Under the pieces are notes generated by a model that saw only the letters and a list, made by a program, of their open reading frames with translations, made no database searches and was not told where the DNA came from. From Tillus elongatus (Eukaryota > Arthropoda > Insecta > Coleoptera > Cleridae): a DNA stretch of 64,000 nt. The translations under genes were made by a program, and so were the position numbers. Location: assembly GCA_964006375.1 (NCBI GenBank), contig OZ023262.1:192857907-192921906 (forward strand), written 5' to 3'. Each line of letters begins with the position of its first letter. Position 1 is the stretch's first letter. Shown here piece by piece: positions 1 through 12,593 of the stretch.

Positions 1-160
1 CTGTTTGTAGGTCTGTCGGTCAGTCGATTAGTCGGTCTGTCAGTCTGTACGTCTGTCTGTTAGTAGATGCAATAATTTTAGAACGAATTGAGATATCATC
101 TTCAAACTTGGTATCCAGTTAGCAGGCGATATAGAAACGCTTCGAATTATTTTGGGTAAG
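1..160. repeat. GTCT-rich lead plus dispersed repeat
   Basis: The first 65 bases are a degenerate GTCT/GTCGGT simple repeat. It is followed by a stretch (gaacgaattgagatatcatc and onward) that matches the reverse complement of 41415-41540, where the same GTCTGT-rich tract has the same neighbour. This makes it an end of a dispersed element of unknown class. Confidence 0.5.
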
Positions 161-1480
161 ATCCCTTTAGGGGGTAGGGGATAAATGAGGGGTAATTTGG
201 TAAAAGTTGACATTTTTTCGTTGAAACTCGAGTAATATAACGTTTTGGAAGGTTATGGGCACAGGAATACGAATATTTTCTCTCTCGTGAAGTCATGGAC
301 CCTCAATTTTCATTTCATTAGAATGTCTTTCTGCGGAGAGTAGATTATCACAGCTATGTGGAAGTTATTATTCAATGTGCAGCACTATTTATATATTTTA
401 TTATGGAATTTTTGTGAATAGTTTTGTGTATTTTTGTAGAAGTTTTTTTGGGACCTAAACCGCGCAATTCTTCAACGAAATTTCAAAATTTTTCAGCGTG
501 ATTCGTAAAATAAATGTTGCAACGAATTTTCGTGGAAAATGTTTGTGAATTTTTGTAAAAAAAATTGTAAAAATGTTCTCAGGTGGTTCCTAATTAAAAG
601 TTAAATAATGAGCAATTCTTCCTTTTTTGGCTTCCTCCTTCTTAATTTCCTCTGCTTTATCTTCTTCGGATTCGTATTTCTTACTGTTAACTTCTAGAAA
701 TTGACCTTTCCAGCACTTTTTCGTGGTTTTCTGTTTTGTATTTTGTGTCCAATTCGTTCCAGTCTTCCAAGCGTCTTTTACCTGGCCTCTAAAATCATGG
801 ATTTTTTCTTTTAGAATAATTTAACATAAACAATAATGTTTTCCTTGAATGGAAGAGAATATGCGTGCCTTAGGAGAAATTTCAATTTTCTAAACCACTT
901 CGACTCTGTCTATTTTTATCTGCAAATATCACCGACAATAAGCTCTGTTTGATTTAATAATGTGGGAAATGCGAAGCGCAGTCGCTGAAGTGATCGTGCT
1001 GTAAGTATAAAGGCTTATTGTTTACCAACAATAGTAATAAATGCAAATGTCGATAATAGAATTCGCTGGCGATATAATTTATATATATGTGGTATTTGAA
1101 AAAAATTGCTCGTCGCTTGAGTATCAGAAGCAGCATGTTCGATATTGTAGCGGTCAGGGGTTAGAGGTAAATGACTGAGATGTAAACAGAAGCTCACGTT
1201 CTCGCCGGGGTGTAGGTTGTTTATTTCGTAGATAAGCAGCAGGTACAATCATTGGTTATTTGTAGAGAATGTTTTGGAGTGATATAATGCGATATGACGT
1301 CTTCACAGCCTGTTGTATTATGCAAATCATGCAAGAATGCTGCTGTATGCTGCGTCCATGCTGAGATAAGTGCTGTCGAAAACAAAATTATTCATTTAAA
1401 ATTATAGGTCAGACCACAAGAATACCAGTTCTTACCCTAACCATCTGTCAACAATTTAGTTAATGTTGGGTTATAAAGGG
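161..1480. other. No recognisable gene
   Basis: AT-rich DNA. The open frames here are 60-77 codons long, show no family motif and overlap one another in different frames. I see no tRNA, TIR pair or tandem repeat. Confidence 0.5.
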
Positions 1481-1563
1481 AATCACTATTATCAGATAAT
1501 TATTACGCTTGTGTAGTTGCTAGTTTAGAGGGCGCGGCTAAATTATCTGACATATTAGTGATT
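1481..1563. repeat. Short foldback (MITE-like), 83 bp
   Basis: Imperfect inverted ends: AATCACTATTATCAGATAATT on the left and, reading inward from the right, AATCACTAATATGTCAGATA. They enclose about 35 bp. The right end merges with the first bases of the adjoining TA-core copy (tagtgatt). No coding potential. Confidence 0.5.
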
Positions 1564-1934
1564 TTAAAAAAATCACTAATGAGGAGATCGCGACTTTTGA
1601 ATTTAAAAAAATTTCTTTAAATGAGCCCGAAATAGGCCCTCTAGAACACATATCGGGTGTAAGTTTCAATTTTTATATTTACAATAATAATACAGAGCGC
1701 CTTACAAATAAGTATTCTACTTGTGCTTGCAAACAGCGCAATGTAGTCAGTTTTCATCCAAACGTTGATATTCCAAATTGCCTGACAATGACACTTTTCT
1801 AATTTGGCAGACTTCAAATTTGAATCAATAGACAATAATTTATTTTAAAACATTCCTTCTTTCTGTCTTTAACTAAAACCAATCCATTTCCACCACTCTC
1901 TATTACACCGTCACTCTTTCCAAAACTTAAATTT

Positions 1935-2064
<130 letters not shown>

Positions 2065-2841
2065 ACTGATAACTCAAAAAATAATGAGCCGATTTTGATA
2101 AAACTTGCTAGGTACCTTCATCTTGTAACACGCTTGGATAAGTTCGTTAGCCAGGTAAATCGACCCAGTTTTTCCCGGAAAATTTTTATATCTCCGGAAA
2201 TAACAAAGCAAGGGCAACCAAATTTGGTACGCGGATTTATATCATTAAAGGTAAATTACGTACCAAAACTTAGATCTGCGACTTGAAAGACCAAAAACCT
2301 ATAGGCATTGAAAACAAAATCGGGTTTTCCTCAAAACGTCATAGTAGCGATTTGAAACGTAAAATTGCCAACATTTAGATAAAGAACCTGAAATTAATAC
2401 AGGTTATGTAGAGAAAATGTCACGAGAAAAATGTTTTACAAATCCTGAGGTCTCGGCTTCAACAGTCATTGTCCTTCATTTTACAAACACATCTCCAGAA
2501 AATTTATTTCAAATAGACCCTTTCTCTGCTACTTTGATACTAGTTTTAGCTATAGACTTTATCGTTTAATGGTATATAATTTTTAGCGAATTTCTGTAAA
2601 AAAAAATTAATAAAGTGCAATATATCCGTTATTATAAAAGATACGAAAAAATAAATTGTATACGTTAATTATGCGGTGTCTTGAGCTTCATCTTAAAAAA
2701 TATTTCTACAATCACAGATGGTAAGTCGTTGGTGATACATATTTTCTTCTTTTTTTTTTTGTAATCGAGCACGCCTTATATTATTGCATTTTTGCATTTT
2801 CCATCGAAATATAATGCAGGTTTGTAAGAAAAGAAATTTTC

Positions 2842-3133
2842 GACGCAGCAAGTGCGTTATGGTAGTGAATTTTCATTAAAGTGTTCAAATTTCAATAGCT
2901 CAATTTTCTATTAACCTATCAGGTTCGTTGGCGGGGAAACCAGTTTTTTCGGGAACATTTTAAGTTTATTTTCGGAAAATTTTTGTACATTTTCAAGAAA
3001 TAAAATTATTTTGATGACATATGGTACATTATGTTTCACCTCATCGGGTTATACTGGTAAGCAAATTTGATGCCTGCTTTCTCATTAAAAACATTTTAAT
3101 GAAAATTCACTACCATAACACCCTTGCTGCGTC
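2842..3133 (+). repeat. 292-bp inverted-repeat unit (module C)
   Basis: Starts GACGCAGCAAGTGCGTTATG and ends with a near-perfect inverse of the same about 36 bases. Centre is AT-rich and non-coding. The same ends recur across the window on both strands (for example 6828, 7112, 30489, 32735, 33117, 57937). It may be a MITE in its own right that was captured by the larger family. Confidence 0.65.
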
Positions 3134-3410
3134 CAGACTTTTTTTTTAGATTTCATAAATGTCGAATACAGTGATACAACGTCTGAACTCAGCAAGTGCG
3201 TTATGATAGCAATTTTCATAGAAATAATCTACGCTTTTATTTACATAAATTACATATGCGCCAAAAAATATATTTGTATGTAATAATGAATAGACACACA
3301 CACATTTTTTCTTGTGTCCTCCTGCATGCCCAGTGGCACCAAAACTTTTTTATCAAATGCTTAAAACTTTTAATTTTAACTTATAGATCTGAATTTTATA
3401 TTTAACCAGG

Positions 3411-3500
<90 letters not shown>

Positions 3501-3510
3501 AATAATAATA
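3411..3510. repeat. (ATT)n microsatellite
   Basis: About 100 bp of ATT units, degrading to AAT/ACA at its right edge. Confidence 0.95.
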
Positions 3511-3759
3511 ATAACAATAATAACAATAAACTGTCTTTATTAAAAAAGTACACCTGTAGAATACAATAGAAAAATAATTACAATGGTATTATTAAATAAT
3601 TAGGTCTAAAAAAATAAAAACTGGATACACCATAGACAGAGGAACACACAGACAATAATTAACACTTGACTGGTACCAGTGCAACTGCTGCCAAAATCCT
3701 ACCCCACACCCAGCCCACAACGATAATAATAGATATAGGTACATATAATAGACATCCAC

Positions 3760-4110
3760 ATTCTCTTTTTTTTTATCGTCGGCCTATTTCTGCGACAATG
3801 GCCAATCACCAACGCCAGGGAGCAGTTTCATCTCACTATCCTGGCAATTTTGCCGAACCCCTGCCTTCCTGTAAGGTAAGTAGGGATATTTAACGTGTCC
3901 AACATCGCATGAACACGGGACCGACGGCTTTACGCCCCCTCCGAAGGGCGGAACGTGCAGATATTCAACTTGCTCAAATACAATGCCAGAACCTCGGTTG
4001 ATGTTAATTGTACAGTATGTACTGAACAAGTGAAAGGAGTACCCTTAGATCGAACCCAGTACCCTTCCGTTCAGAGGCACACGTTCTTACCACTGAATTA
4101 CCGAGGCTCT
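3760..4110 (-). mobile_element. tRNA-derived SINE, near full length
   Basis: Read on the minus strand, the 5' head at the right edge carries a pol III A box-like stretch (GGTAATTCAGTGGTAAGAAC) and a B box-like GGGTTCGATC. A conserved body follows (GGCATTGTATTTGAG, CGTAAAGCCGTCGGTCCCG, GGGGTTCGGCAAAATTGCC), then a short T/A-rich tail. It matches copies at 35165-35523 and 40948-41287 over nearly its whole length. Short direct repeats atccac sit at 3754-3759 and 4111-4116 and are a possible target duplication. Open frames across it are shadows. Confidence 0.75.
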
Positions 4111-4119
4111 ATCCACGCC

Positions 4120-4304
4120 CAGTTTCACAAAGCTTGATCAAATATTTAACGGCCGGTTAGTTAATGAAGACTTAATACAACCAATCACAGTTTCAAAATA
4201 TTTCGTTATCATGGCAAAAACCTGAATCATAGTCTGTGATTGGACGTCTAAAGCCTTAATTAACTAACCCGCCGTTAAATGTTTCATCCAGGTTTGTGAA
4301 ACTG
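4120..4304. mobile_element. MITE, 185 bp, about 55-bp TIRs
   Basis: Left end CAGTTTCACAAAGCTTGATC; the inverted right end reads CAGTTTCACAAACCTGGATG. Both continue into ATTTAACGGC-GGTTAGTTAAT. A second copy at 35122-35687 is split by a SINE. Non-coding, so mobilised by an unknown autonomous partner. Confidence 0.75.
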
Positions 4305-4311
4305 AACACTA

Positions 4312-4441
4312 GCCTTACGTACATTGTCCCTATATTAGGGAAGAAATGGGCCAGGGCTGACAATTTACGCAATTGTTACTTGGTTGTACACAGTCTCTAT
4401 TTTATAACATTTTGTGTTACTTGGAGCTGTCGTGACAACTG
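4312..4441 (+). repeat. Partial copy of the 39-kb repeat (R2 repeat)
   Basis: Starts agccttacgtacattgtccc and runs through 'gggccagggctgacaattta' and 'ttggagctgtcgtgacaact'. These match the units at 39526-40036 and 55152-55345. Truncated at the LINE junction. Confidence 0.65.
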
Positions 4442-5447
4442 ATGAAATAAGGCTGACATAGAAGAAAATATCAACTGGTCAGTGGCAATGGTGGAAAACT
4501 GGATGGCAAAAGTTGTCTACAACTCGCGCCCCACAAAACTGAAAGTATAGTGCTAGTGAGTCAAAGAACACTGGGAACAGTAACCGTCAAGATGTAAATG
4601 CAAAAATTTAGTCGCAGATAAGCCTAAACTACCTCTGTATACAAATGGGACATAACATAAACATGGGGGTGCACATAGAAAGAGTAGTGGTAAAAGCAGA
4701 CATGGTGGTTGCAAAGCTAGGGCGTCTGATGCCAAATATCGGTGGACCAAAACCAGGGAAAAGGAGAGTGCTAAGTAGTGTGGTAAATTCAGTCATACTG
4801 TACGGTGCACCAGCATGGAAGGACGTGCTATCAAAGACAAAGTATAGAACAATATTGAGGGGGCACAGAGGAAGGTAGCCATCAGAATAGCAAGCGCATA
4901 TAGAACAATGGCAACGATAGCAATACAGGTGATTACGGGAACAATCCCTATACACTTATTGGCAAGAGAGGTAACTTACGAAAGACACGAAAATAGAAGA
5001 GAAGAAAAAAAGAAGGCAAGTACCGAAACAATGCTGGAGTGGCAGCGAAAATGGGAAGAGGAAATGTCAACATCCCAGTGGACAAAGAGGCTCATCCCAC
5101 GTATACAAACATGGATATCGAGACAGCATGGGGAGGTGGGTAACTATTTTACCCAATTTCTGTCAGGTCATGGGCGTTTTAGGTCTTACCTGAGTAAAAT
5201 GAAAATAATCGACAAAGAGGAATGTACGTATTGTGGGGATAAAGATACGCCAGAACACACGATTTTTGAGTGCGCAAGATGATCGCAAATAAGAGAACAA
5301 ATGTATAAAGAGATTGGCAGAGGTTTTACAGCAAATAATGTGGTGGAGCATATGCTGGGAAGTGAAAGGGTGTGGAATACTGTGGAGAGAGGAATCGTAG
5401 AAATAATGAAGTCAAAGGAAGAGGAATACAGGATGTGGATGTTTTAA
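4441..5447 (+). pseudogene. R1-like non-LTR retrotransposon, ORF2 C-terminus
   Basis: Encodes the distal part of a LINE reverse transcriptase and its C-terminal tail. Visible: KTESIVLVSQRTLGTVTVK-like text near 4545-4590; SSVVNSVILYGAPAW (4774-4818), the conserved YGAP-W block that follows the RT domain in R1/I/jockey-type elements; AQRKVAIRIASAYRTMATIA (4863-4922); and a C-terminal zinc motif C-x2-C-x7-H-x4-C (CTYCGDKDTPEHTIFEC, 5224-5274). The frame shifts once near 4855 and carries an in-frame TGA at 5280-5282. Past it the same frame runs 54 more codons to TAA at 5445-5447. RT catalytic motifs and ORF1 are absent, so this is a 5'-truncated dead copy. The R1-like assignment is from motif memory; another clade of the R1/I/jockey group is possible. 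Confidence 0.8.
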
Positions 5448-5700
5448 AAACAACAAGAGTTAGGGGCGTGGTGAAGCAATGCCAGCAAGTGGTTTCCGCC
5501 ACGTCTCTAGGTTTGAAGAGGGTGTTTATTGGATAGTCCCGACCTGGAGGGAAGGAGAGTCACCACAGTACCGGATGGGGTCAGATCGCGCAAGCGCCAG
5601 CCACCGGTCTGCGTAAAAAGCATTCTCGTCCGCTATGAGAAAAAAAACTACCTGATTCCGCACCGAGGTGACGACCCTGTCGTAAATTTTACAATGTTCA
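5448..5700 (+). other. Probable LINE 3' flank or UTR
   Basis: More GC-rich than its surroundings (gtcccgacctggagggaagg and similar), directly after the ORF2 stop. No poly-A or terminal repeat is obvious, so the element boundary is not defined. Confidence 0.3.
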
Positions 5701-5754
5701 ATGAAAAGAATTTTCAAATGAGGTACTACCTACTTCCTATTGGGATGTTATTTT

Positions 5755-5965
5755 TTTTAACCGACTTCAAAAAAGGAGGAGGTTCTCAATTCGCCTGTAT
5801 GTTTTTTTTTAATGTGTGTTACCTCAGAACTTTTTTCTAGGTGAACCGATTTTGATTATTCTTTTTTTATTTGAAAGCTGGTGCTTCTTGTGTGGTCCCA
5901 TATAATTGTAATCAGGATCTGACCAGTAGTTTTTGAGTTATCCTTAATAATGCGTATTTAATTGG
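5755..5965. repeat. Widespread-type insect dispersed repeat
   Basis: Contains ACCGACTTCAAAAAAGGAGG, then 'ggtgaaccgattttgattat' and 'gtagtttttgagttatcctt'. I recall this phrase order from repeats common in insect genomes, especially Lepidoptera, but cannot name the family. Confidence 0.5.
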
Positions 5966-6102
5966 CTTCGACTACCTACATTGATGATGATTGTGCATCA
6001 CAACCAACGATTCAGTCATTCTGTTGAGAAAGAAACAGTGTTTCCGCGGAAACAAAACTTATCCGAGATTTCAGTATTTAATTTAATAACTAGATGCTAA
6101 TT

Positions 6103-6158
6103 TATAATCTTTATATAAATCATTAAACATTATAATCTTTATATAAATCATTAAACAT
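6103..6158. repeat. 28-bp perfect tandem duplication
   Basis: The unit TATAATCTTTATATAAATCA plus 8 more bases is present at 6103-6130 and 6131-6158 without a mismatch, indicating a recent local duplication. Confidence 0.9.
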
Positions 6159-6223
6159 TAATTATGACTAAAATGACTACAACGCCCGCTGGAATACGAC
6201 ATTAAAACAAAGTTCCAGCAACT

Positions 6224-6295
6224 AACTCGATGGTCTAGAGGTATGATTTCCGCTTAGAGTGCGGGAGCTCCCAGGTTCAAATCCCGGACGAGTCC
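6224..6295 (+). tRNA. tRNA-Pro-like gene with AGA anticodon, possibly pseudo
   Basis: 72 nt that align without gaps to my memory of insect tRNA-Pro(AGG). The A box (TGGTCTAGAGGTATG), B box (GGTTCAAATCC), discriminator C and anticodon stem TCCGC/GCGGG are intact. The anticodon loop reads TTAGAGT, so the anticodon is AGA, a serine (UCU) anticodon, instead of AGG. The acceptor stem has mismatches at 1:72 (A-C) and 7:66 (A-A), and the T stem has one A-C mismatch. A TTTT terminator follows 8 bases later. Either a decaying tRNA-Pro copy (or the head of a SINE), or an anticodon-switched tRNA. Decay is more likely because of the stem mismatches. Confidence 0.7.
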
Positions 6296-6302
6296 AAATA
6301 CC

Positions 6303-6306
6303 TTTT
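6303..6306 (+). terminator. Possible pol III terminator
   Basis: TTTT 8 bases after the tRNA-like 3' end. The minimal length expected for RNA polymerase III, in an AT-rich region where chance runs are common. Confidence 0.35.
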
Positions 6307-6309
6307 ATT

Positions 6310-6815
6310 CAATATAAAATTGACGTGATTCGGGATTTTTTATAAATATGCACAGTAATAGTGATACTGAATTTATTCCATCCGGCTGTTACACTTCTTG
6401 TTCACTCTTTTAGTGTACACTAAATACTATAATAGGTATTAAAAGAGTAACAAAAGTCAAAAAATCCTTGAACTAACTGTGTAACTCTCTATGGTGGTTA
6501 TTTTGTACAATAATCGTTGATGTGACACTTGGTAAATTAGACTCAACAAAACTGCAATAAAATTTACTCTAATAAGTAAACTAGCGTTTGTACAATTAGA
6601 CGCATTTGCATATAACAACATCAACGTCACACAGCTAATGTGTTTGTGCGGTTTGTCACATTATTTTAACAACACAATCTCTATGTTAATTTAGAATACA
6701 AATTTAAATTGGCTTGTTTGTGGTGATTTAGTAACATTTTTATCAGTGACAATAACATGCATGGCAATTGCTATTTCAAACCCAACGTATTAGATCTGTC
6801 ACAAATAAATATAAT
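6310..6815. other. No recognisable gene
   Basis: AT-rich spacer with no motif, TIR or tandem repeat that I can support. Confidence 0.45.
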
Positions 6816-6817
6816 AA

Positions 6818-7060
6818 AAAGCCTGGATGCAGCAAGTGCGTTATGGTAGCGATTTTTCGTAAAAATGTTTTTAATTGCAAATATGTCTTGTTTTTAAAAG
6901 AAGGACATTCGGTTCGCAGTATCACCTATATAGTGCTAACAATGTACCACGTTTCAATAAAATAGCTTTTTTGTTTCAAAAACATTTTCCGAAGATAAAC
7001 TAAAAAGTTCCAGAAAAAACTGATCCGATTTTTCTGGCCAACGAACCTCTTCAAGATATT
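6818..7060 (-). repeat. TA-core family, module C fragment
   Basis: Begins gcctggatgcagcaagtgcg, runs through module C in reverse and stops before its second inverted end ('ggccaacgaacctcttcaag'). Confidence 0.6.
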
Positions 7061-7289
7061 TACACACCTGTCAAGATATAATTATTCACAAACAGCTTTA
7101 GGATTAAAAGCCTGGACGCAGCAAGTGCGTTATGGTAGTGAATTTTCATAGAAATGATCTGGCACAAAATATTTTATTATAACTTTTTTTTCTTGTAACA
7201 TAGAAATCTAAATTTTGGTGCATAGTTTACTTTTTATATCGTAAACCTACCTACCAAATTTGGTTATCATAGATTTTTTATTTTTTAAG

Positions 7290-7854
7290 ATAAAAATTTT
7301 TTTTCAAGAAAACTCAAAATTTTCCCGGAAAACCTCGTCCGATTTTTTTGATTAACGAATCTGTCAAATCCATTTACAAAAGGAAGGCACATGCCAAATT
7401 TGATCAAAATCGGCCTATTATTCTTTGAGAAAAAAATTTTTTTCGAATAAAAACTCAAAATTTTCCCGGAAAACCTTGTTAGATTTTCCTGACTAACAAA
7501 CTTGTCAAAGCCATTTACAAAAGGAAGGTACGAGCCAAATTTTATTAAAATCGGCACATTATTTTTTGAGAAAAGAATTTTTTTCGAATGAAAACTCAAA
7601 ATTTTCCCGGAAAACCTCGTCCGATTTTTTTGATTAACGAACTTATCAAAGCCATTTACAAAGGAAAGGTACATGTCAAATTTTATTAAAATCGGCCTAT
7701 TATTCTTTGAGATAAGAATTTTTTTCGAATGAAAACTCAATATTTTCCCGGAAGACCTCGTCCGATTTTCCTGACTAACGAACTTATCCAAGCTATTTAC
7801 AAAAGAAAGGTACATGCCAAATTTTATCAAAATCGGCCCATTATTTTTTGAGTT
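7290..7854 (-). repeat. Tandem array, four units of 141 bp
   Basis: The landmark aactcaaaattttccc recurs at 7311, 7452 and 7593, and as a one-base variant at 7734, exactly 141 bp apart each time. Because 141 is divisible by three and units lack stops, the minus strand gives a 208-codon open frame with a 47-residue repeat. I read that as a by-product, not a gene. Confidence 0.85.
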
Positions 7855-7863
7855 ATCGGTGTG

Positions 7864-8049
<186 letters not shown>

Positions 8050-8439
8050 ATATAAAAATTGAAACTGACCCCGGATATGGGTTCTAGAGGTCCTAGATCG
8101 CGCTCCTTTGAAGAAATTTTTTCAAAATTCAAAAGTCGAGATCTCCTCATTAGTGAATTTTTTGTAAGAAAATTCACTAAAATTGAAAAAAAAACTGTTA
8201 CAAAAATTCACTTTTTTTTACAGAAATTTCCTTCAGTAATATTACACTAAATTATATTTTTCGCAAAAATTCGACACCTTTTAATATTATTATTTACTAA
8301 TAATTACCAACACATCACAAAAATCTTACAAAAAAATAATTTCTACGGAAATACTCAAAACATTTCTGCGAAAACTTTTCAAGATCAGCCATTGTTTGAG
8401 AGTGCCTGTATACGGCAGCTCGATTTTTCGACGAGTAAT

Positions 8440-9533
<1,094 letters not shown>

Positions 9534-9576
9534 TATATATCGTATGCGCGTATGGATTATGGGAAGTATAATATAA

Positions 9577-9662
9577 TAAACTTGATTTTTCTATTTTCCA
9601 TAAACCTCACACTGATAGATTTATCAGTGTGAGGTTTATGGAAAATAGAAAAATCAAGTTTA
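9577..9662. repeat. Perfect 86-bp hairpin
   Basis: Two 41-base arms, TAAACTTGATTTTTCTATTT continuing to CACACTGATA and its exact reverse complement, separated by the 4-base loop GATT. Not part of the TA-core modules. Confidence 0.95.
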
Positions 9663-9664
9663 TT

Positions 9665-10010
9665 GATTAATCTGGTGATCGTAAGGTCTGGGAACTTAAT
9701 TGAAGTACAATTCAGAGAACATAATTCATCACAAGACAGTTTTTAGACCTGACGATCGTTTCGCTAACAAAGCTATCGTCATCAGAAGGATGAATAAACT
9801 AAGCGAATAAAACATAGAACTACCATTAATATGTTAGCTTCCAAGCAGTTGCGAACATCGTCCTCTACGAAGGTATACACACAGACCCCCACTGTTGAGT
9901 CTTAAGTCCCTTTAATAAAAATTCTATACCTGCTTTTGTAATACTATGTGTCGTTATCAAATATTCCTTCTAAGAAGGACACACTGATTATTAAGATGAC
10001 ACTTTAATCA
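9665..10010 (-). mobile_element. Penelope-like element 3' tail
   Basis: Read on the minus strand it matches the sequence downstream of the Penelope-like ORF at 37888-38165 ('ataatcagtgtgtccttctt', 'ttgataacgacacat', 'tcgcttagtttattcatcc') and continues into a hammerhead-like motif. No coding part is retained. Confidence 0.65.
9748..9790 (-). ncRNA. Hammerhead ribozyme-like motif
   Basis: Minus strand reads CUGAUGA, a stem-loop (CGAUAGC-UUU-GUUAGCG), AAAC, GAUC, GUC and AGG. It has the order of a hammerhead core: CUGANGA, helix II, GAAA, a 2-bp helix III with GAUC loop, cleavage triplet GUC. It differs from the textbook core by one extra base next to helix II, and helix II has mismatches here. 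Hammerheads in Penelope-like terminal repeats are established. Confidence 0.5.
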
Positions 10011-10033
10011 TATCTCTGATGACGCTAACCTTG

Positions 10034-10034
<1 letters not shown>

Positions 10035-10108
<74 letters not shown>
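10035..10108. repeat. (TA)37 microsatellite
   Basis: TA tract joining the Penelope-like tail to a module B fragment. Confidence 0.95.
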
Positions 10109-10112
<4 letters not shown>

Positions 10113-10230
10113 TATAAAAATTAAAACTGCGGGCCTAGTCCTTGCTCATTTGAAGAGAATTTTTTAAAACTTCATAAGTCGGGATCTCCTCAATAGCAAT
10201 TTTTTTCTAAAGTAATTGGCTGAACAGAAA
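10109..10230 (-). repeat. TA-core family, module B fragment
   Basis: 'aacctataaaaattaaaact' to 'gtcgggatctcctcaatagc', a shortened B module that lost the 'gaccccggatatgggt' section. Confidence 0.55.
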
Positions 10231-11350
10231 TATGCGTTAAGGGTAATCAGACTTAAATAGACATAATCCGAAAGAGATAAAAAAAATTATTCAAAACGGG
10301 ACCTGACTTAAGTCGGTTATTAACTAGCCTACAAAATTCAATTAAAACCTGGGTGTGAATAAACTAACAGCACTTTTTAATTCAAATGCAACCACAATTC
10401 TACAGCTTCTTCTGCACATATATGGCAAAGTGTAGACCGTTAAAAAATGAATGGACACAACCATAATAAACTTAACTGAGTAGGTAACTGAAATAGTAAA
10501 AAGTCGATATGTATTTCAGTATTGAATTAACTGTCAAAGCTGGTGTAATTTATATTTGGTATCTGGAATGGCAGGAATGCGCCTCCTCACCGTTGGTGCT
10601 GATCCGAGCTCAGATTCCTGGATTCCACACTAAGTAATTTCCCAGCTAACAGTCCCGGATTTTCCGGAGATCGCTTTCTGAGTTTGATATTCCATCCTTG
10701 AATCGTATATGTGTCGACTTCAGATTCGAAATACCAGAAAGCGAAAGAGCATAGTATTTGAGACATGTAGGTTATATGAATGGAAGGGGACATTCGGGAT
10801 ACATTCAGCCTAAAATTGTCTGTGGGCAAACATGGAGTGTATTATGTCTTTTAATGTTAGAGTGTGTAGGAAATACTACAATTCATTAGGAATGGTTTTA
10901 TGGATATACATACACACACCTATATACATACATATTCAAATAAATATTGTACGCCACTGTTTTGCGTCATTGAGTTTTGTTCTGTACTTAATTAACACTC
11001 TGTGTAAACAGTACTAAAAGTACGTGAGCAACTAAGGCGTTATGGTGGCGTATTTTCAACTTTTTTGTACATAATTGACAAAGAGTTTTGACAAATGTCA
11101 ACTCAAACTTTAAATTGACAAACTTGATAACCTAACTATATTTGTTACATGTGAAAGGCAAAAATATAAGTTACTATATCATCGGTCCAGTACAGATACG
11201 TGCCAAAGTTCATTATTGGAGTTAAGCAACGATAGACACTGTCAGTTCCTGGTTTGTGCTCTCATTCGGGTTTGATGTTTCTAGAAAACTTTTTTATTAG
11301 ATTTTCGAAAACATTTTTCAACTGTCGACTGATTGTTTTTATATATTTGC
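10231..11350. other. No recognisable gene
   Basis: Two short open frames (80 and 61 codons) without motifs. A short (TACA/CATA) patch at about 10905-10935. 11025-11080 (gtgagcaactaaggcgttat) is a diverged module C end. Confidence 0.4.
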
Positions 11351-11359
11351 TCAAGTTGT

Positions 11360-12560
11360 TGTCAGTTTTATATGATGTTTCAGCAGATTTTGATTAAATT
11401 TGGTTCATTTTGCAAATGGCTTGGATAAGTTTGTTAGCCAGTTTGTTAGTTCGTTTTTTCTGGGAATTTTTGAGTTTTCTTTCGGAAAAAATTATCTCCG
11501 GAAATAACAAAGCTATTGCAATCAGATATATTATCCAGCTATGTATTATAAAAGGTATACTATATACTAAAATTTAGATCTCTCAGTTAAGAGAGAAAAA
11601 AGTTATAGGCATTTAAAGAAAAAAAAAAGGGTGCCACTGATGACCAGAGAAACGCATAAAACCAAAATATGTTGTGTGAATAACAAATTCTATTGTATAT
11701 TACAGACCGAGATTAAGTTTTTTTGGCGCGAAAAGGTCAAGAAATACCAGAAAAATTACTTTGAAATTTTTAAAGTTAACGACAAAATTGGCAACATTTA
11801 GATAAAGAACCTGATATAAATACGCTTTATATAAAGAAAGTCTCGCAGGAAACGTGTTTTACAAAGCCTTATGTTTCAGCTTCAACCGTCAGTGTCCTTC
11901 ATTTTGCTGAAATATTTGCAGACAAATCATTTCAAATTGACACTTTCTCTAACAGGCAGTAGTTTCAGTTATACAGTGTATGTTACAATAGTCTGTAATT
12001 TTCAGCTAATTTTCATAGAAAAAAATCAATATATCCGTTATTATATAAAACACGAGAAAAAATTTTATACGTTAATTATAGGGTGTCTTGAGCTGCATCT
12101 TCCAAATTTACTTTACTTATCACAGGTGGCCCATAATTCAATACAAATTTTCCCTTTTTTTAACCGAACACCCCTTATTTCCTTGCAGTTTTGCATTTTC
12201 CATTGAATTATAATGCATGTTTGTAAGGAAAAAAAAAAGTGTTCATTGTTTTCGAGATATTTCGATTGTTTTGCAACATTTCACAAGTTCGGCGCATATC
12301 AAAAATTGTGATATGACGTTTTTACCAATAGATTACGGATCTGATGAAAATGACGCCTTCACGGATGATTCTGTTTATATTATGTGTTAATCTTTGTGTT
12401 TTTTTAAACAACAAAGTTACTTTGAAATGTGGTACATTGTTTCTACCATACTGGTAACCAAATTGCCTGCTATCATTAACAAAAAGACATATGTAGTTAT
12501 TAAAAACATTTTAATAAAAAATCAATAGCATAACACACTTGATGCGTCGACTTTTTTATA
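11360..12560 (+). repeat. TA-core family, diverged long-form copy
   Basis: Order A ('aatggcttggataagtttgt'), middle ('acaaagccttatgtttcagc', 'ccgttattatataaaacacg') and C end at about 12500-12560 ('cataacacacttgatgcgtc'). Diverged from the 2-3 kb copy and without an adjoining (TA)n. Confidence 0.55.
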
Positions 12561-12593
12561 CGTGCGATTTCTACATGCGTTAAGTACGGGAGA

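Noticed and set aside
3784..4029. 81-codon frame and the related 94- and 159-codon frames at 35.2-35.6 kb
   Set aside because: They lie within SINE copies; similarity between them is SINE similarity, and frames are not conserved.
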